Both the position numbers and the translations under genes were made by a program. Source: Candidatus Saccharimonadota bacterium (GTDB lineage: Bacteria; Patescibacteriota; Saccharimonadia; Saccharimonadales; Saccharimonadaceae). Taken from it: a stretch of 64,000 nt of DNA. The stretch is from positions 25,873 to 89,872 of the forward strand of contig JAFWMY010000014.1 in assembly GCA_017545485.1 (NCBI GenBank), in the 5' to 3' direction. The notes beneath the pieces are model-generated. The model worked only from the letters and a program-made list of their open reading frames with translations, ran no database searches and was not told the DNA's origin. Shown here piece by piece: positions 17,775 through 26,700 of this stretch; the first letter of the stretch is position 1, and each line of letters opens with the position of its first letter.

Positions 17775-17851
17775 TGGTGGAGCGTATGAGATTCAAACTC
17801 ATGACCTCTACTATGCCATAGTAGCGCTCTAATCAGCTGAGCTAACGCCCC
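17775..17851 (-). tRNA. tRNA-Ala(GGC)
   Basis: 77 bases with encoded CCA. The acceptor GGGGCGT pairs with ACGCTCC, giving the G3:U70 alanine pair. The loop ATGGCAT gives anticodon GGC for GCC and GCU codons. D and T arms are intact. Confidence 0.95.
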
Positions 17852-17878
17852 GTGTTTTTATTTTATCATAAATTGTGA

Positions 17879-17893
17879 TAGAATTGAAGTATG
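17879..17893 (+). promoter_or_regulatory. -10 element 6 nt before trpS start (leaderless)
   Basis: TAGAAT at 17879-17884, six bases, then ATG at 17891; there is no room for a ribosome site if transcription starts at the usual distance. Confidence 0.5.
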
Positions 17894-18901
17894 AAAACAA
17901 TTTTAACTGGTATTAGAGCAAATTCAGAATTAACACTTGGTAATTATTTGGGAGCCTTACTTCCGATGGTGAGACTGGCTAATAAACATTCTGAAAAAAT
18001 GAATGTCAATATTTTTGTGCCAGATTTACATTCTATTATTGCTGATATAGATGGTAATTTGCAGAAGAATATTATTCGTACCATTAAATATTATTTGGCA
18101 GCTGGGCTAAAAATCAATCCAAATGTCCATATTTATCGTCAGTCTTATGTACCTGCGCATTCTGAACTTTGTTGGATTTTAAACTGCATTGCTACAATGG
18201 GCGAAGCCTCGCGGATGACACAGTACAAGGAAAAAAGCGATGGACGCGATTCTTGCAACGTCGGAATCTTTGATTACCCAATTCTAATGGCAGCAGATAT
18301 TTTACTTTATTCTGCTGAATACGTACCAATCGGTGAAGATCAATTCCAGCATATTGAACTAACGCGTAATCTTGCGATGCGCTTTAATAACCGTTTTGGC
18401 GAAATATTTACTGTGCCAGTGAAAACTGCTGAACAAGTTGAATTTATGGGAATTTCTGATGGTGTACGGATTCGTGATTTATTAAATCCTGAGAAAAAGA
18501 TGAGTAAATCTACGGCAGCTGAAAATTCTAAGATAATGTTAGATGACGATCCTGAACTAGCCAAGAAAAAGATTATGAGTGCTACAACTGATTCTCTTGG
18601 TAAAATTAAATATGACATGTTTAACCAGCCTGGCATTTCTAATTTACTTACTATTGATGCTTTGGTAACGGATACGCCTTTACAGGATGTTATCAGCACT
18701 TGGGCGGGTGAAACAAAGTATGGTGATTTAAAGAAGAAAGTTGGTGCAGATGTGGCAACAATGCTATCTGAATTCCAAAATAGACTAAAAGATATCCAAG
18801 ATGATGAAATATTTGCCTTGTTTGATTTAGGTGAAAAATATGCCAACGAAGTGGCAAATGCTAAACTAAGAGAGGCGCAAAAAGCGTTTGGGCTACGCTA
18901 G
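17891..18901 (+). CDS. trpS: Tryptophanyl-tRNA synthetase
   Basis: 336 residues, normal for bacterial TrpRS, a class I synthetase that charges tRNA-Trp. The HIGH equivalent is in TLGNYLGAL (about residues 15-23) and the KMSKS loop is EKKMSKSTA (about 201). GEDQFQHIELTRN, which binds tryptophan and the adenylate, is also present. The gene appears to be leaderless. It is followed after 9 bases by a pseudouridine synthase on the same strand. Confidence 0.97.
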   Translation: MKTILTGIRANSELTLGNYLGALLPMVRLANKHSEKMNVNIFVPDLHSIIADIDGNLQKNIIRTIKYYLAAGLKINPNVHIYRQSYVPAHSELCWILNCIATMGEASRMTQYKEKSDGRDSCNVGIFDYPILMAADILLYSAEYVPIGEDQFQHIELTRNLAMRFNNRFGEIFTVPVKTAEQVEFMGISDGVRIRDLLNPEKKMSKSTAAENSKIMLDDDPELAKKKIMSATTDSLGKIKYDMFNQPGISNLLTIDALVTDTPLQDVISTWAGETKYGDLKKKVGADVATMLSEFQNRLKDIQDDEIFALFDLGEKYANEVANAKLREAQKAFGLR

Positions 18902-18910
18902 CGAAGAGCT

Positions 18911-19831
18911 ATGATAAGGACTGGTAAAAAGTTTAGCAAACCAGCAATGTCGCGGGTGATAAACGGGGACACTGTTTTGCCCGAAGAAGATAAGCCTGCC
19001 GAAAAAATCCGTCTTGACCTTTTGATGAAAGATATTTACAAAAGTTACAATCGCTCTACTTTACAAAAATTTATTGAAAATGGTTTTGTTACGGTGGATG
19101 GTATTCTCGTCACTAAATCAAATACTAAATTTGAGCCAGGCGTAAAAATTGATTTAAAAGTGTCCGAGGAATTAAAAAATTCAGATATTGTGCCCGAAGT
19201 CGTTTATGAAGATGAAAATGTTTTGGTCGTGAATAAACCGTCCGGTCTCCTTAGTGAGGCAAAAGGTGAATATTGTCCTGAACGAACTTTGGCGGATTTT
19301 GGTTTTGTTGCGCATCGGTTAGATAGAGATACTTCAGGGGTGATGATTTTGGCAAAAAATGAGGAAACTTTACATTTTTTAAAAAAACAGTTTTTAAAAC
19401 GAACTGTTCATAAGACTTATTATGCTGTAGTAAAAGGTGTTCCGAAACATGAGTTAGCTAAGATAGATTTGCCTCTTATAAGGAATATTAATCGTCCGAC
19501 GACTTTTAGAGTTGATGCTAATGGAAAAGAATCTGAAACGTTTTTTAGGCTACTTAAAACTAATGGGGATTATTCTTTGGTTGAGTTAAAGCCAACAACT
19601 GGGCGTACGCATCAATTGAGGGTGCATATGAACTATTTAGGACATCCTATCGTCGGTGATGTCGTGTACGGTGGGGAAAAGGCTGATAGATTATATTTGC
19701 ATGCTGGAGAGTTGGAGATTACTTTACCAGGTGGAGAAAGACGGGTTTTTCGGGTGGCACGGCCAAGAAAATTTGATTTAATGGTGAAAGATAAAAGCGC
19801 GGATGAAAGTTCCGAAAATAAGGGGGAATAG
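18911..19831 (+). CDS. RluA-family 23S rRNA pseudouridine synthase
   Basis: 306 residues. An N-terminal S4-like RNA-binding domain (about 30-90: IRLDLLMKDIYKSYNRSTLQ, ENGFVTVDG) is followed by the catalytic domain, with HRLDRDTSGVMILAKN near 134-149 containing the catalytic Asp. LKPTTGRTHQLRVHMNYLGHPIVGD is the second hallmark. It resembles RluD, which modifies 23S rRNA helix 69, but the paralogue (RluC, RluD or other) cannot be fixed from sequence reading. Its stop overlaps the next gene's GTG by one base. Confidence 0.88.
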   Translation: MIRTGKKFSKPAMSRVINGDTVLPEEDKPAEKIRLDLLMKDIYKSYNRSTLQKFIENGFVTVDGILVTKSNTKFEPGVKIDLKVSEELKNSDIVPEVVYEDENVLVVNKPSGLLSEAKGEYCPERTLADFGFVAHRLDRDTSGVMILAKNEETLHFLKKQFLKRTVHKTYYAVVKGVPKHELAKIDLPLIRNINRPTTFRVDANGKESETFFRLLKTNGDYSLVELKPTTGRTHQLRVHMNYLGHPIVGDVVYGGEKADRLYLHAGELEITLPGGERRVFRVARPRKFDLMVKDKSADESSENKGE

Positions 19832-20493
19832 TGTTTTTTGACGATATTAATGACTTAAAAAATATTGCAAAAAAATGTGAAACTGCGATTTTCGTAGTCC
19901 CTAATGATATGAAGATAACTTTTAAAAATGCTATCCTTTTGGAGCCTGATAGCAAGTCGGTGATTACCATAGATCAAGTTCGCGATGTTATTAAAAATAT
20001 TTCCGTTAAACAGACTGAAGAGCGGTTTGTTATTATACGTCCGGCTGATATGTTGGGTGAAGCGGCTGCTAATGCTTTTTTGAAAAATTTGGAGCAGCCA
20101 AATCAGAATGTCCATTTTGTCTTAATAACTGCTAATCCAACGAGACTGCTTAGTACTATTTTAAGTCGTGCGCAAATTTATTATCTTAAAACAAATTATG
20201 ATCCTCGTTCAGCTATTGTTGCTTCTGATAAGGTAAAAAGATTTGCAAAACAGTTGTTAGCTGCACGCTCTACTGAAGTATTAGTAATCGCAGATGAAAT
20301 TTGTAAGAAAAAAGAGGGTGTCAGGAGTTTCGCTCTGGACGTGATTGGTGCTGCGATTGAAATGCTTTATAAAACTTACTTTATCACTTCTAAAGATGTT
20401 TTTTTAGCTAAGTTACCTAAATTTTTAGCTGCATATGATGGTATTTTGCAAAATGGACATGTAAAACTCCAAATTGTCGCCAATTTGTGTTAA
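19831..20493 (+). CDS. Minimal DNA polymerase III delta-prime-like protein
   Basis: 220 residues, much shorter than HolB or DnaX. The second half of the AAA+ core is present: ITIDQVRDVIKNIS, RFVIIRPADMLGEAAANAFL, KNLEQPNQNVHFVLIT and STILSRAQIY (an SRC-like motif with Ala in place of Cys), matching delta-prime clamp-loader subunits. There is no Walker A P-loop, so it should not bind or hydrolyse ATP alone, as is known for delta-prime. The start is GTG, overlapping the preceding stop by one base, so expression is probably coupled to the pseudouridine synthase. A role in the clamp loader is inferred from homology. Confidence 0.72.
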   Translation: MFFDDINDLKNIAKKCETAIFVVPNDMKITFKNAILLEPDSKSVITIDQVRDVIKNISVKQTEERFVIIRPADMLGEAAANAFLKNLEQPNQNVHFVLITANPTRLLSTILSRAQIYYLKTNYDPRSAIVASDKVKRFAKQLLAARSTEVLVIADEICKKKEGVRSFALDVIGAAIEMLYKTYFITSKDVFLAKLPKFLAAYDGILQNGHVKLQIVANLC

Positions 20494-20505
20494 AATATAT
20501 TTATG
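20491..20505 (+). promoter_or_regulatory. -10 element 6 nt before start (leaderless)
   Basis: TAAAAT at 20491-20496, six bases (ATATTT), ATG at 20503. It overlaps the end of the upstream gene. Confidence 0.4.
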
Positions 20506-21282
20506 ATTGCGATTTTCGCTATTATTGTTTTTACGGCTTTCCTTTGCTTCTTTTTCCCGTTAAATATTATAAAACGCGAGAAAAAAGAAGAAAAATCGCC
20601 AAAGTACAATACTCAGATGAAGAAGCTTTGGCAAATTGCCCAGACTGCTATGAAAGAGAGAAAACCTTTCCGGGCAGAGAAAGCACTTCTTACTATTTTG
20701 AAGTTTGATGAAAAAAATGCTGCGGCGTATAACCGATTAGGTATTTTGTATGCTAAAGGGAAAAAATACGATGAAGCTGTAGAATGCTTTGAAATTGCAC
20801 AATCTTTAGATAATAATCCAGCTTCTATTCATAATGTTGGGCTAATTTATCTAGAGACAGGGGCTTACGAAAAAGCAGAAATGGCTTTCTTGCAAGCGAT
20901 TGAACTAGAAGGCGATGTTCCTTCACGCTACATTGCGTTGGCTAAGGCTGAAGAAAAATTAGGCATGCCTAAAAAGGCAGTAGATGCTTTAGAGAATGCA
21001 TATGAATTGGATCCAAAAGTGTCTACTTTGCGAGACATATTGGCTATTTATGAAGAATCTGGCGATACAGAGGCTGCTACTGCTACTTCAGCTCGTATTG
21101 AGGTCCAAATAACAAAAGATAATTTAGCTAAGAAACGACGTAGCACGAATAAAACATCTCGTAAGATGATGAATACAAAGACTGTTAAACCTAAGACTGC
21201 GAAGATGGTTACTAAGACAAAGACTTCGTCGCATGGTGTTCCGCGTATTGTTAAACCTCATGTTGGACGGAAGAGGATTTAG
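20503..21282 (+). CDS. TPR-repeat membrane protein
   Basis: 259 residues. N-terminal membrane helix (about 1-22), then at least four tetratricopeptide repeats (about 40-190), for example NAAAYNRLGILYAKGKKYDE, PASIHNVGLIYLETGAYEKA and PSRYIALAKAEEKLGMPKKA. These form helical protein-interaction surfaces. The C-terminus (about 200-259) is strongly basic (KKRRSTNKTSRK, KPHVGRKRI), which could bind nucleic acid or a membrane. No enzymatic motif is visible. Its partner is not known. The start is ATG, 6 nt after a -10-like hexamer. Confidence 0.75.
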   Translation: MIAIFAIIVFTAFLCFFFPLNIIKREKKEEKSPKYNTQMKKLWQIAQTAMKERKPFRAEKALLTILKFDEKNAAAYNRLGILYAKGKKYDEAVECFEIAQSLDNNPASIHNVGLIYLETGAYEKAEMAFLQAIELEGDVPSRYIALAKAEEKLGMPKKAVDALENAYELDPKVSTLRDILAIYEESGDTEAATATSARIEVQITKDNLAKKRRSTNKTSRKMMNTKTVKPKTAKMVTKTKTSSHGVPRIVKPHVGRKRI

Positions 21283-21286
21283 TTTT

Positions 21287-21310
21287 AACTCTAAAATAGA
21301 GTTCATTGCT
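21287..21310 (+). terminator. Weak terminator after TPR gene
   Basis: AACTCT-AAA-ATAGAGTT pairs as a small hairpin and is followed by CATTGCTTTTTT. Confidence 0.5.
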
Positions 21311-21318
21311 TTTTTATA

Positions 21319-21345
21319 GAAAAAATCCGACCTAATGGTCAGATA
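21319..21345 (-). terminator. Terminator after tRNA-Tyr
   Basis: ATCTGACC-ATTA-GGTCGGAT on the minus strand followed by a run of T. It lies 8 bases after the tRNA end. Confidence 0.75.
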
Positions 21346-21352
21346 TTTTCTA

Positions 21353-21437
21353 TGGTGCTGGAAGTAGGACTCGAACCTACGAAGGCCGAAGCCGGGAGAT
21401 TTACAGTCTCCTGTCATTGCCACTAGACGATTCCAGC
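21353..21437 (-). tRNA. tRNA-Tyr(GTA)
   Basis: 85 bases including CCA. GCTGGAA pairs with TTCCAGC; the stem GGAGA, loop CTGTAAA and stem TCTCC give anticodon GTA. The long variable arm (CGGCTTCGGCCTTCG) is as expected for tyrosine tRNA. Confidence 0.95.
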
Positions 21438-21522
21438 AGTGTTTTTATTATATATTATTTTTGCTGATAAATCAACCGAAAACAGTTTATTTTTATTTAT
21501 TTATATGATAAAATTGTTTCAT

Positions 21523-21598
21523 GCCTTCTTAGCTCAGTTGGTAGAGCGCATCCATGGTAAGGATGAGGTCACCAGTTCAAACCTGGTAGAAGGCTCCA
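21523..21598 (+). tRNA. tRNA-Thr(GGT)
   Basis: 76 bases with encoded CCA. GCCTTCT pairs with AGAAGGC; the loop ATGGTAA gives anticodon GGT for ACC and ACU. The T arm ACCAG-TTCAAAC-CTGGT is intact. Confidence 0.95.
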
Positions 21599-21605
21599 TT
21601 TTTTT

Positions 21606-21634
21606 GCAACAAAAAATCCCGCTTTAAAAGCGGG
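21606..21634. terminator. Bidirectional terminator
   Basis: AAAAATCCCGCTT-TAA-AAGCGGGATTTT lies between tRNA-Thr (+) and the convergent membrane gene (-), with A or T runs on both sides. Confidence 0.85.
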
Positions 21635-21643
21635 ATTTTAGAC

Positions 21644-22192
21644 TTAGTTCTTTTTTAGATTTTTTCTATCATATTTTGCTTTACCGAAGCCGAGAATTAA
21701 CCAGCAGATGTTTGGGAAGAAGAAAGTAAGAATTGCGAACCCAATGCCTTTGCCGAATACTTTTGCTAAGCGATACACATAAATAATAGCTGCAACGAGG
21801 TTAATTATGCTTATCATAACTATTGCGATTAGCGTCATCGGATGATTAATATAGTTATAGTTCATAATTTGTTCTTCTGTCATTGTGCCTAGGTTGTATC
21901 CGTCAAAGACCATCATAATACTGGCACAGATTGACATAAATATTAAATACCAGAACCAACTTTTCATTTTTACAATCTTAAACATGATGTATAGATTGTA
22001 AATTGGAATTAATGATTTCCATCCTTTTTCGCCTGCTTTAACAAATATTTTCCAGCTTGCAATTATAAATAATATATAAATTATTAATGTTGCCACAAAA
22101 AAGAATATCATTGTGGACCCAACTATGCCTCCGAGGAATGCGGCTCCAGTTGGTGTCATGCCACTTAAGCTTGTTGAGAGTGAATTGCCCAT
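21644..22192 (-). CDS. DUF5684-like integral membrane protein
   Basis: 182 residues with about four membrane helices. The sequence KAGEKGWKSLIPIYNLYIMFKI after the first helix is the hallmark of the DUF5684 family, whose function is not known. AAAGGA precedes the ATG at suitable distance. Its neighbours (a cation transporter upstream on the same strand) give no clear hint of role. Confidence 0.7.
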   Translation of the reverse strand: MGNSLSTSLSGMTPTGAAFLGGIVGSTMIFFFVATLIIYILFIIASWKIFVKAGEKGWKSLIPIYNLYIMFKIVKMKSWFWYLIFMSICASIMMVFDGYNLGTMTEEQIMNYNYINHPMTLIAIVMISIINLVAAIIYVYRLAKVFGKGIGFAILTFFFPNICWLILGFGKAKYDRKNLKKN

Positions 22193-22246
22193 TTTTTCCT
22201 TTCATTAATTTACCATAATTATAACATACTTATGGTTTTTAAGTGT

Positions 22247-22888
22247 TTAGTGATTTGGATTGTTTTCTAAATGATGGTGATGATGTTTGGAAATGCGAGG
22301 AAAAATAAACTCTAAGCCAACTTTTAGAATAATTATTGCGATTATAATACTGACATATGATTCAATGTTGATACCCCATATTAAATAAATTATTGCTGAA
22401 ACCAAGACCGCTACCGATATCCAGGCGTCATTTAGTGTTTCTGTGCCTGATGCAGCTAAGACGTTAGATTTTACTGTTTTGCCTGTAGTTTTAAGATAAA
22501 GAGCTAATAAGCATTTTGCAATGATACTTGCTATTAATACTATAATTGTCGGGATAGAGTATTCTACTTCTTCTGGAGTGATGATGTTTTTTAGCGATGC
22601 TACTATAATCTCTATTCCTATTGCGATGATTATTATTGCGATAATTACTGTTGTGACTCTTTCAATTTTTTGACGATATTTTGTAAATTTATGATTGGTG
22701 GCTAGTTTTTCGCTAACTATGATGATTAATCCGGAAATTGAGTCAATCAAGCTGTGAATTGCATCGGAAGCGATGGCTAGTGAGTTTGAAATAATTCCAA
22801 CTATAATGTTAAACAATGCAAGAAGAAAGTTTATGAGAATAAAAACATACCCAGATTTAACAATTGTTTTTGAACGATCTTTGTTCAT
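22247..22888 (-). CDS. Cation diffusion facilitator, short form
   Basis: 213 residues. CDF proteins export divalent metals (Zn, Mn, Fe, Co) by proton exchange. Six membrane helices fit. TM2 has the site residues Asp42, His45 and Asp49 (SDAIHSLID). In TM5 the usual HxxxD is replaced by Glu149-xxx-Asp153 (GTETLNDAW), which may change metal choice. The family's cytoplasmic C-terminal domain (about 90 residues) is missing; a histidine-rich tail, SKHHHHHLENNPNH, stands in its place. A TACAAT lies 6 nt before the ATG. Confidence 0.85.
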   Translation of the reverse strand: MNKDRSKTIVKSGYVFILINFLLALFNIIVGIISNSLAIASDAIHSLIDSISGLIIIVSEKLATNHKFTKYRQKIERVTTVIIAIIIIAIGIEIIVASLKNIITPEEVEYSIPTIIVLIASIIAKCLLALYLKTTGKTVKSNVLAASGTETLNDAWISVAVLVSAIIYLIWGINIESYVSIIIAIIILKVGLEFIFPRISKHHHHHLENNPNH

Positions 22889-22900
22889 GTTTTTATTGTA
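22886..22900 (-). promoter_or_regulatory. -10 element 6 nt before CDF start (leaderless)
   Basis: On the minus strand TACAAT (22900-22895), six bases, then ATG at 22888-22886. Confidence 0.45.
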
Positions 22901-22940
22901 GCATAAATAGTGTATAATAGTTTTTAATAAGGAGAATTGT

Positions 22941-23486
22941 ATGAAAACTAAGTATGAGGGAACTAAAACTGAAGAAAACTTAAAGGCTGCTTTTGCGGGA
23001 GAAAGTCAAGCTAGAAACAAATATGATTATTTTGCTTCTCAAGCAAAAAAAGATGGCTATGAACAAATTTCCGCTATATTTGCAGAGACTGCTTTGAATG
23101 AAAAAGAACATGCAAAAATGTGGTTTAAGGAACTGCATGGTGGCTCTGTGGAACCAACTGATGTGAATTTGGAGGCCGCAGCAGATGGCGAAAACTATGA
23201 ATGGACTGATATGTATGCCGGTTTTGCGAAGACTGCTCGTGAAGAAGGATTTGAAGAATTAGCCGTAAAATTTGAGCAAGTTGGCGAAATTGAAAAACAT
23301 CATGAAGAAAGATACCGTAAACTTCTTGAGAATGTAAAGGAAAAGAAAGTATTTTCTAAGGATGGCGACGCAATTTGGATTTGTCGGAATTGTGGACATA
23401 TTGTAATTGGGAAAAAGGCGCCTGAGATTTGTCCAGTTTGTGCTCATCCTCAATCGTATTTTGAAATAAAAGCCGAAAACTATTAA
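22941..23486 (+). CDS. Rubrerythrin
   Basis: 181 residues. A non-haem diiron peroxidase that detoxifies hydrogen peroxide in anaerobic and microaerobic bacteria. The four-helix ferritin-like domain carries the iron ligands in [32 protein letters not shown] and [10 protein letters not shown]. The C-terminal rubredoxin-type FeS4 domain has CRNCGH and [19 protein letters not shown] at 22913-22918 and AAGGAGA at 22929-22935 give an ordinary leader, unlike the leaderless genes nearby. A terminator follows. Confidence 0.95.
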   Translation: MKTKYEGTKTEENLKAAFAGESQARNKYDYFASQAKKDGYEQISAIFAETALNEKEHAKMWFKELHGGSVEPTDVNLEAAADGENYEWTDMYAGFAKTAREEGFEELAVKFEQVGEIEKHHEERYRKLLENVKEKKVFSKDGDAIWICRNCGHIVIGKKAPEICPVCAHPQSYFEIKAENY

Positions 23487-23514
23487 AAAATTAGCCCTTC
23501 GGGGCTATTTTTTT
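23485..23514 (+). terminator. Terminator after rubrerythrin
   Basis: TAGCCC-TTCG-GGGCTA stem and seven T. Confidence 0.88.
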
Positions 23515-23515
23515 A

Positions 23516-23591
23516 TGGAGCCGTGAGCCAGGCTTGAACTGGCGACCTGCCGCTTACAAGGCGGCTGCTCTACCAACTGAGCTATCACGGC
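23516..23591 (-). tRNA. tRNA-Thr(TGT)
   Basis: 76 bases with CCA. GCCGTGA pairs with TCACGGC; the loop CTTGTAA between GCCGC and GCGGC gives anticodon TGT for ACA. Confidence 0.95.
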
Positions 23592-23751
23592 ATGTATGTA
23601 TTATATCATAAAATTTGTGGAAAAAAATTATTTTTTTATATAATTAGCACTTGCGGAATAGTAATTTTAAGATATATAATGGTTATATATAAAAACTGTG
23701 GAGTAAACAAAAGTAGATGTGGTATGATGTGAAAACTGCGAGGGTTTTAGC

Positions 23752-26700
23752 ATGCGGTTAGCTAAACGATATAAGGAGGTTTTCTGCGTATTCTGTTTGG
23801 CTGTGATTGCTGGTATTTTTGTGAATTCTAATTCTGTGTTTGGCATTGCGAAACAGAGTACTATTTCGGTTTCTTTGCAATCTGGTACTTTAGCTTTGCA
23901 ATTAGCACCTACTCCAGAAGGCGTATTCGGCGAATCTTCAAGCGCAACTATTTCTGTAACGACAGATAATTATACCGGTTATAATTTATCTCTTGTTTCT
24001 AGTAGTGGAACTAGCTTAGTAAACGCTAATGATGTTGAGGTTGAATCAATTTCTTCTAATGTTACGGCTCAAGCGTTTGCTACTAACTCCGCTTATAATA
24101 ACAAATGGGGTTTTAAACCAAGTCAATATGTTTCTAGTTCTGGCGGAGTTGATACTGTTGTTAATAATACTGATTTTGTGCCTGCTCCTTCTGGTGACGG
24201 ATTGATGATTGATAAGACTTCTGCTGCAAATAGTGTAGCAAATACGTATTCTCTTTCGTTTGGTGCTCGGGCCGATACTACTTTGCCTGCTGGATCTTAT
24301 TCTGGCACTTACGTTTTAGTTGCTATTGCTAATTCTATTGTATTTAATGTCACTTATGATGATAATACTACTGACGTCGTTACAAATATGCCGACTCCAA
24401 ATCCTCAAGTAACATCCATTGATGGTGGTACTCCGGTTGCAGATAGCTATGTGACGCTTTCCGATGCGGTGCCAGTGCGCAACGAGAAAAAATTTGCCGG
24501 CTGGTGTGATGTTGCTACGACTCCTGATTCTACAACAGGTGACGATACTTGTTCTGGTACTCTTTATCAGGCAAGTGATAATTTGCCAGTTGATCAGACG
24601 GCTGGGCCGAATATTACTTTATATGCTGTTTGGGTAGATACCTTGTTCCCAATTGTTTGGAACCAAATGGGAGCTTGCACGTTTAATGGAGCAACAAATG
24701 GTAATATTACTGGTTCAGAGTGTGAAGACTATTGGGATGTTAGATTTATTGATACTGAAGTGCCGCTATATAGTCAAGCTAATTTCAGTAAAGATTATGA
24801 AATTCATTTTACGATTGATCATTATCTTCCTAGCGAGCAGGTGGATTATTATGGATCTGAGGATAATGGTCAACAGACTTTCGTAAATGATAAGCTTGGT
24901 TCTAACGCTGGTGACAAAAAAGCTCCTGGTGTCGTCGTAAGGCGTAATGGTGGCAGTAATATAGATATTAATTCCAAATATAGTGATGCCCAAATAAGTG
25001 CTCCGCATAATTATCAACAAGTCAGTGATGTTTCCGTCTTCAGGCTAGATGGCACTATGTATTATAGTTTGAATGGTGGTCCGCTGATTTTCCTCCAAAA
25101 TCTCCCATCAAATTATAGCCAGTTCTTTGGTCTTCATACTTGGTTTGGTGCTTATCCAAGAGATGACTGCACTGGCGATGATTATGTCTGTACTAGTGCT
25201 AAACGTATTTTGCAGGGCACTTTATCTAATATGTATATTAGGCTCGGCGAGTATTCTGATGACGACGTTCATACCATTAACTTCAAAAAGAATGATGGCA
25301 CGACTGCTAATGAAACGACTTATTTAATTAAAGATGGTGGCTCAATTACTACTTTGCCTTCCGCCCCAACTTATACTAACCACATATTCCAGGGTTGGTT
25401 TACGGCGCAAACTGGTGGTACTGAAGTAACTACTTCTACAGTTCCGACTGCTTCGACAGATTATTATGCTCATTGGCTGGGGACAGTGGCAATTGCAGAT
25501 ATTACTACGACTCAAATTGCTCTTCAGCCTGGTAATTCAGAAACTATAATTATCACGAATAGTAGTGAACTCGAACCATATGAATTTAGCTCTAGTAATC
25601 CTAGCGTTGCTACGGTTAATCAGAATACTGGTGAAGTTACGGCTGTGACAGCCGGCACGACTACTATTACAATTACTGGTACGATTTCTGGGGAAACTAA
25701 GACTGTTCCTGTAACAGTAGCTGGACAGACATATAATGTTTATTTTGACTCGCAAGGCGGTTCTGCTGTAAGTCCAAACCCTGTAGAGGTAGGCGATGGC
25801 GGCATGATTAATCCTTTGCCTACTTCTATCAAGGCAAACAGCGAACTTGAGGGTTGGTACACTGAGCCAAATGGTGGTGGAACTAAGTTAACGACTGCCA
25901 TTGTATTTGTCTCGAATACTCCGAAACAATACTATGCAAATTGGGTAGAACAGCATTATGTTTGTAAGCCAGCTACATCACTTCATGTTGAACCATGTAC
26001 GAGAACCAGCGCTGGGTGTTCTGCGGCCGGTTATACTAACAAAGATATTACTTATGGTTCGCTTATTCAGCAGGGTGCAACTTCCTTAGTTGCCGGCAAT
26101 GCTATGACTTGTGATATTAATGCAGATGGTTACTTTGATGAGGCGGATGAGAGATTCTATTATTTGACCGATGTGGGCGATAATGCTGCATTGATTTACT
26201 ATAAGAGTATTAATAATAACGAAAACCTTTGGAACGATGCTTTGACGTTGCTTCCAACTTCAAGTACGACTGGTTGGACTAACCCTCATCTAGTAACATT
26301 TGGCACTGGTGATTACAATGGTAAAGTCGCAAGATATATGAGCTATAACGAGGCAAGAGCAACTTGTAATAATACTACAAATAACTTTGGTACTGGCGGG
26401 AAGTGTGTTTATATTCTTGAACAGTCCAATTTTGCCTACACTGATATTCGTGATGGCTATTGGCTTGGAAGTACAAATAATTCAAGAGTCCATACGTCTA
26501 GTCGTGGTATTACTTCCAATTCTACTAGGAATGGTGTACGTCCTGTGATTGAGGTGCCGATGGACTATGTATCTCTTCACGTTCAAGCGCAGTTTGACAT
26601 TACATTTGATCCACATAATGGTGACTCTACCACTACTGTCACAATTGACGAGGGAGATTCACTTAGTACAAATATTCCAGCCAATCCAACTTATACTGAT

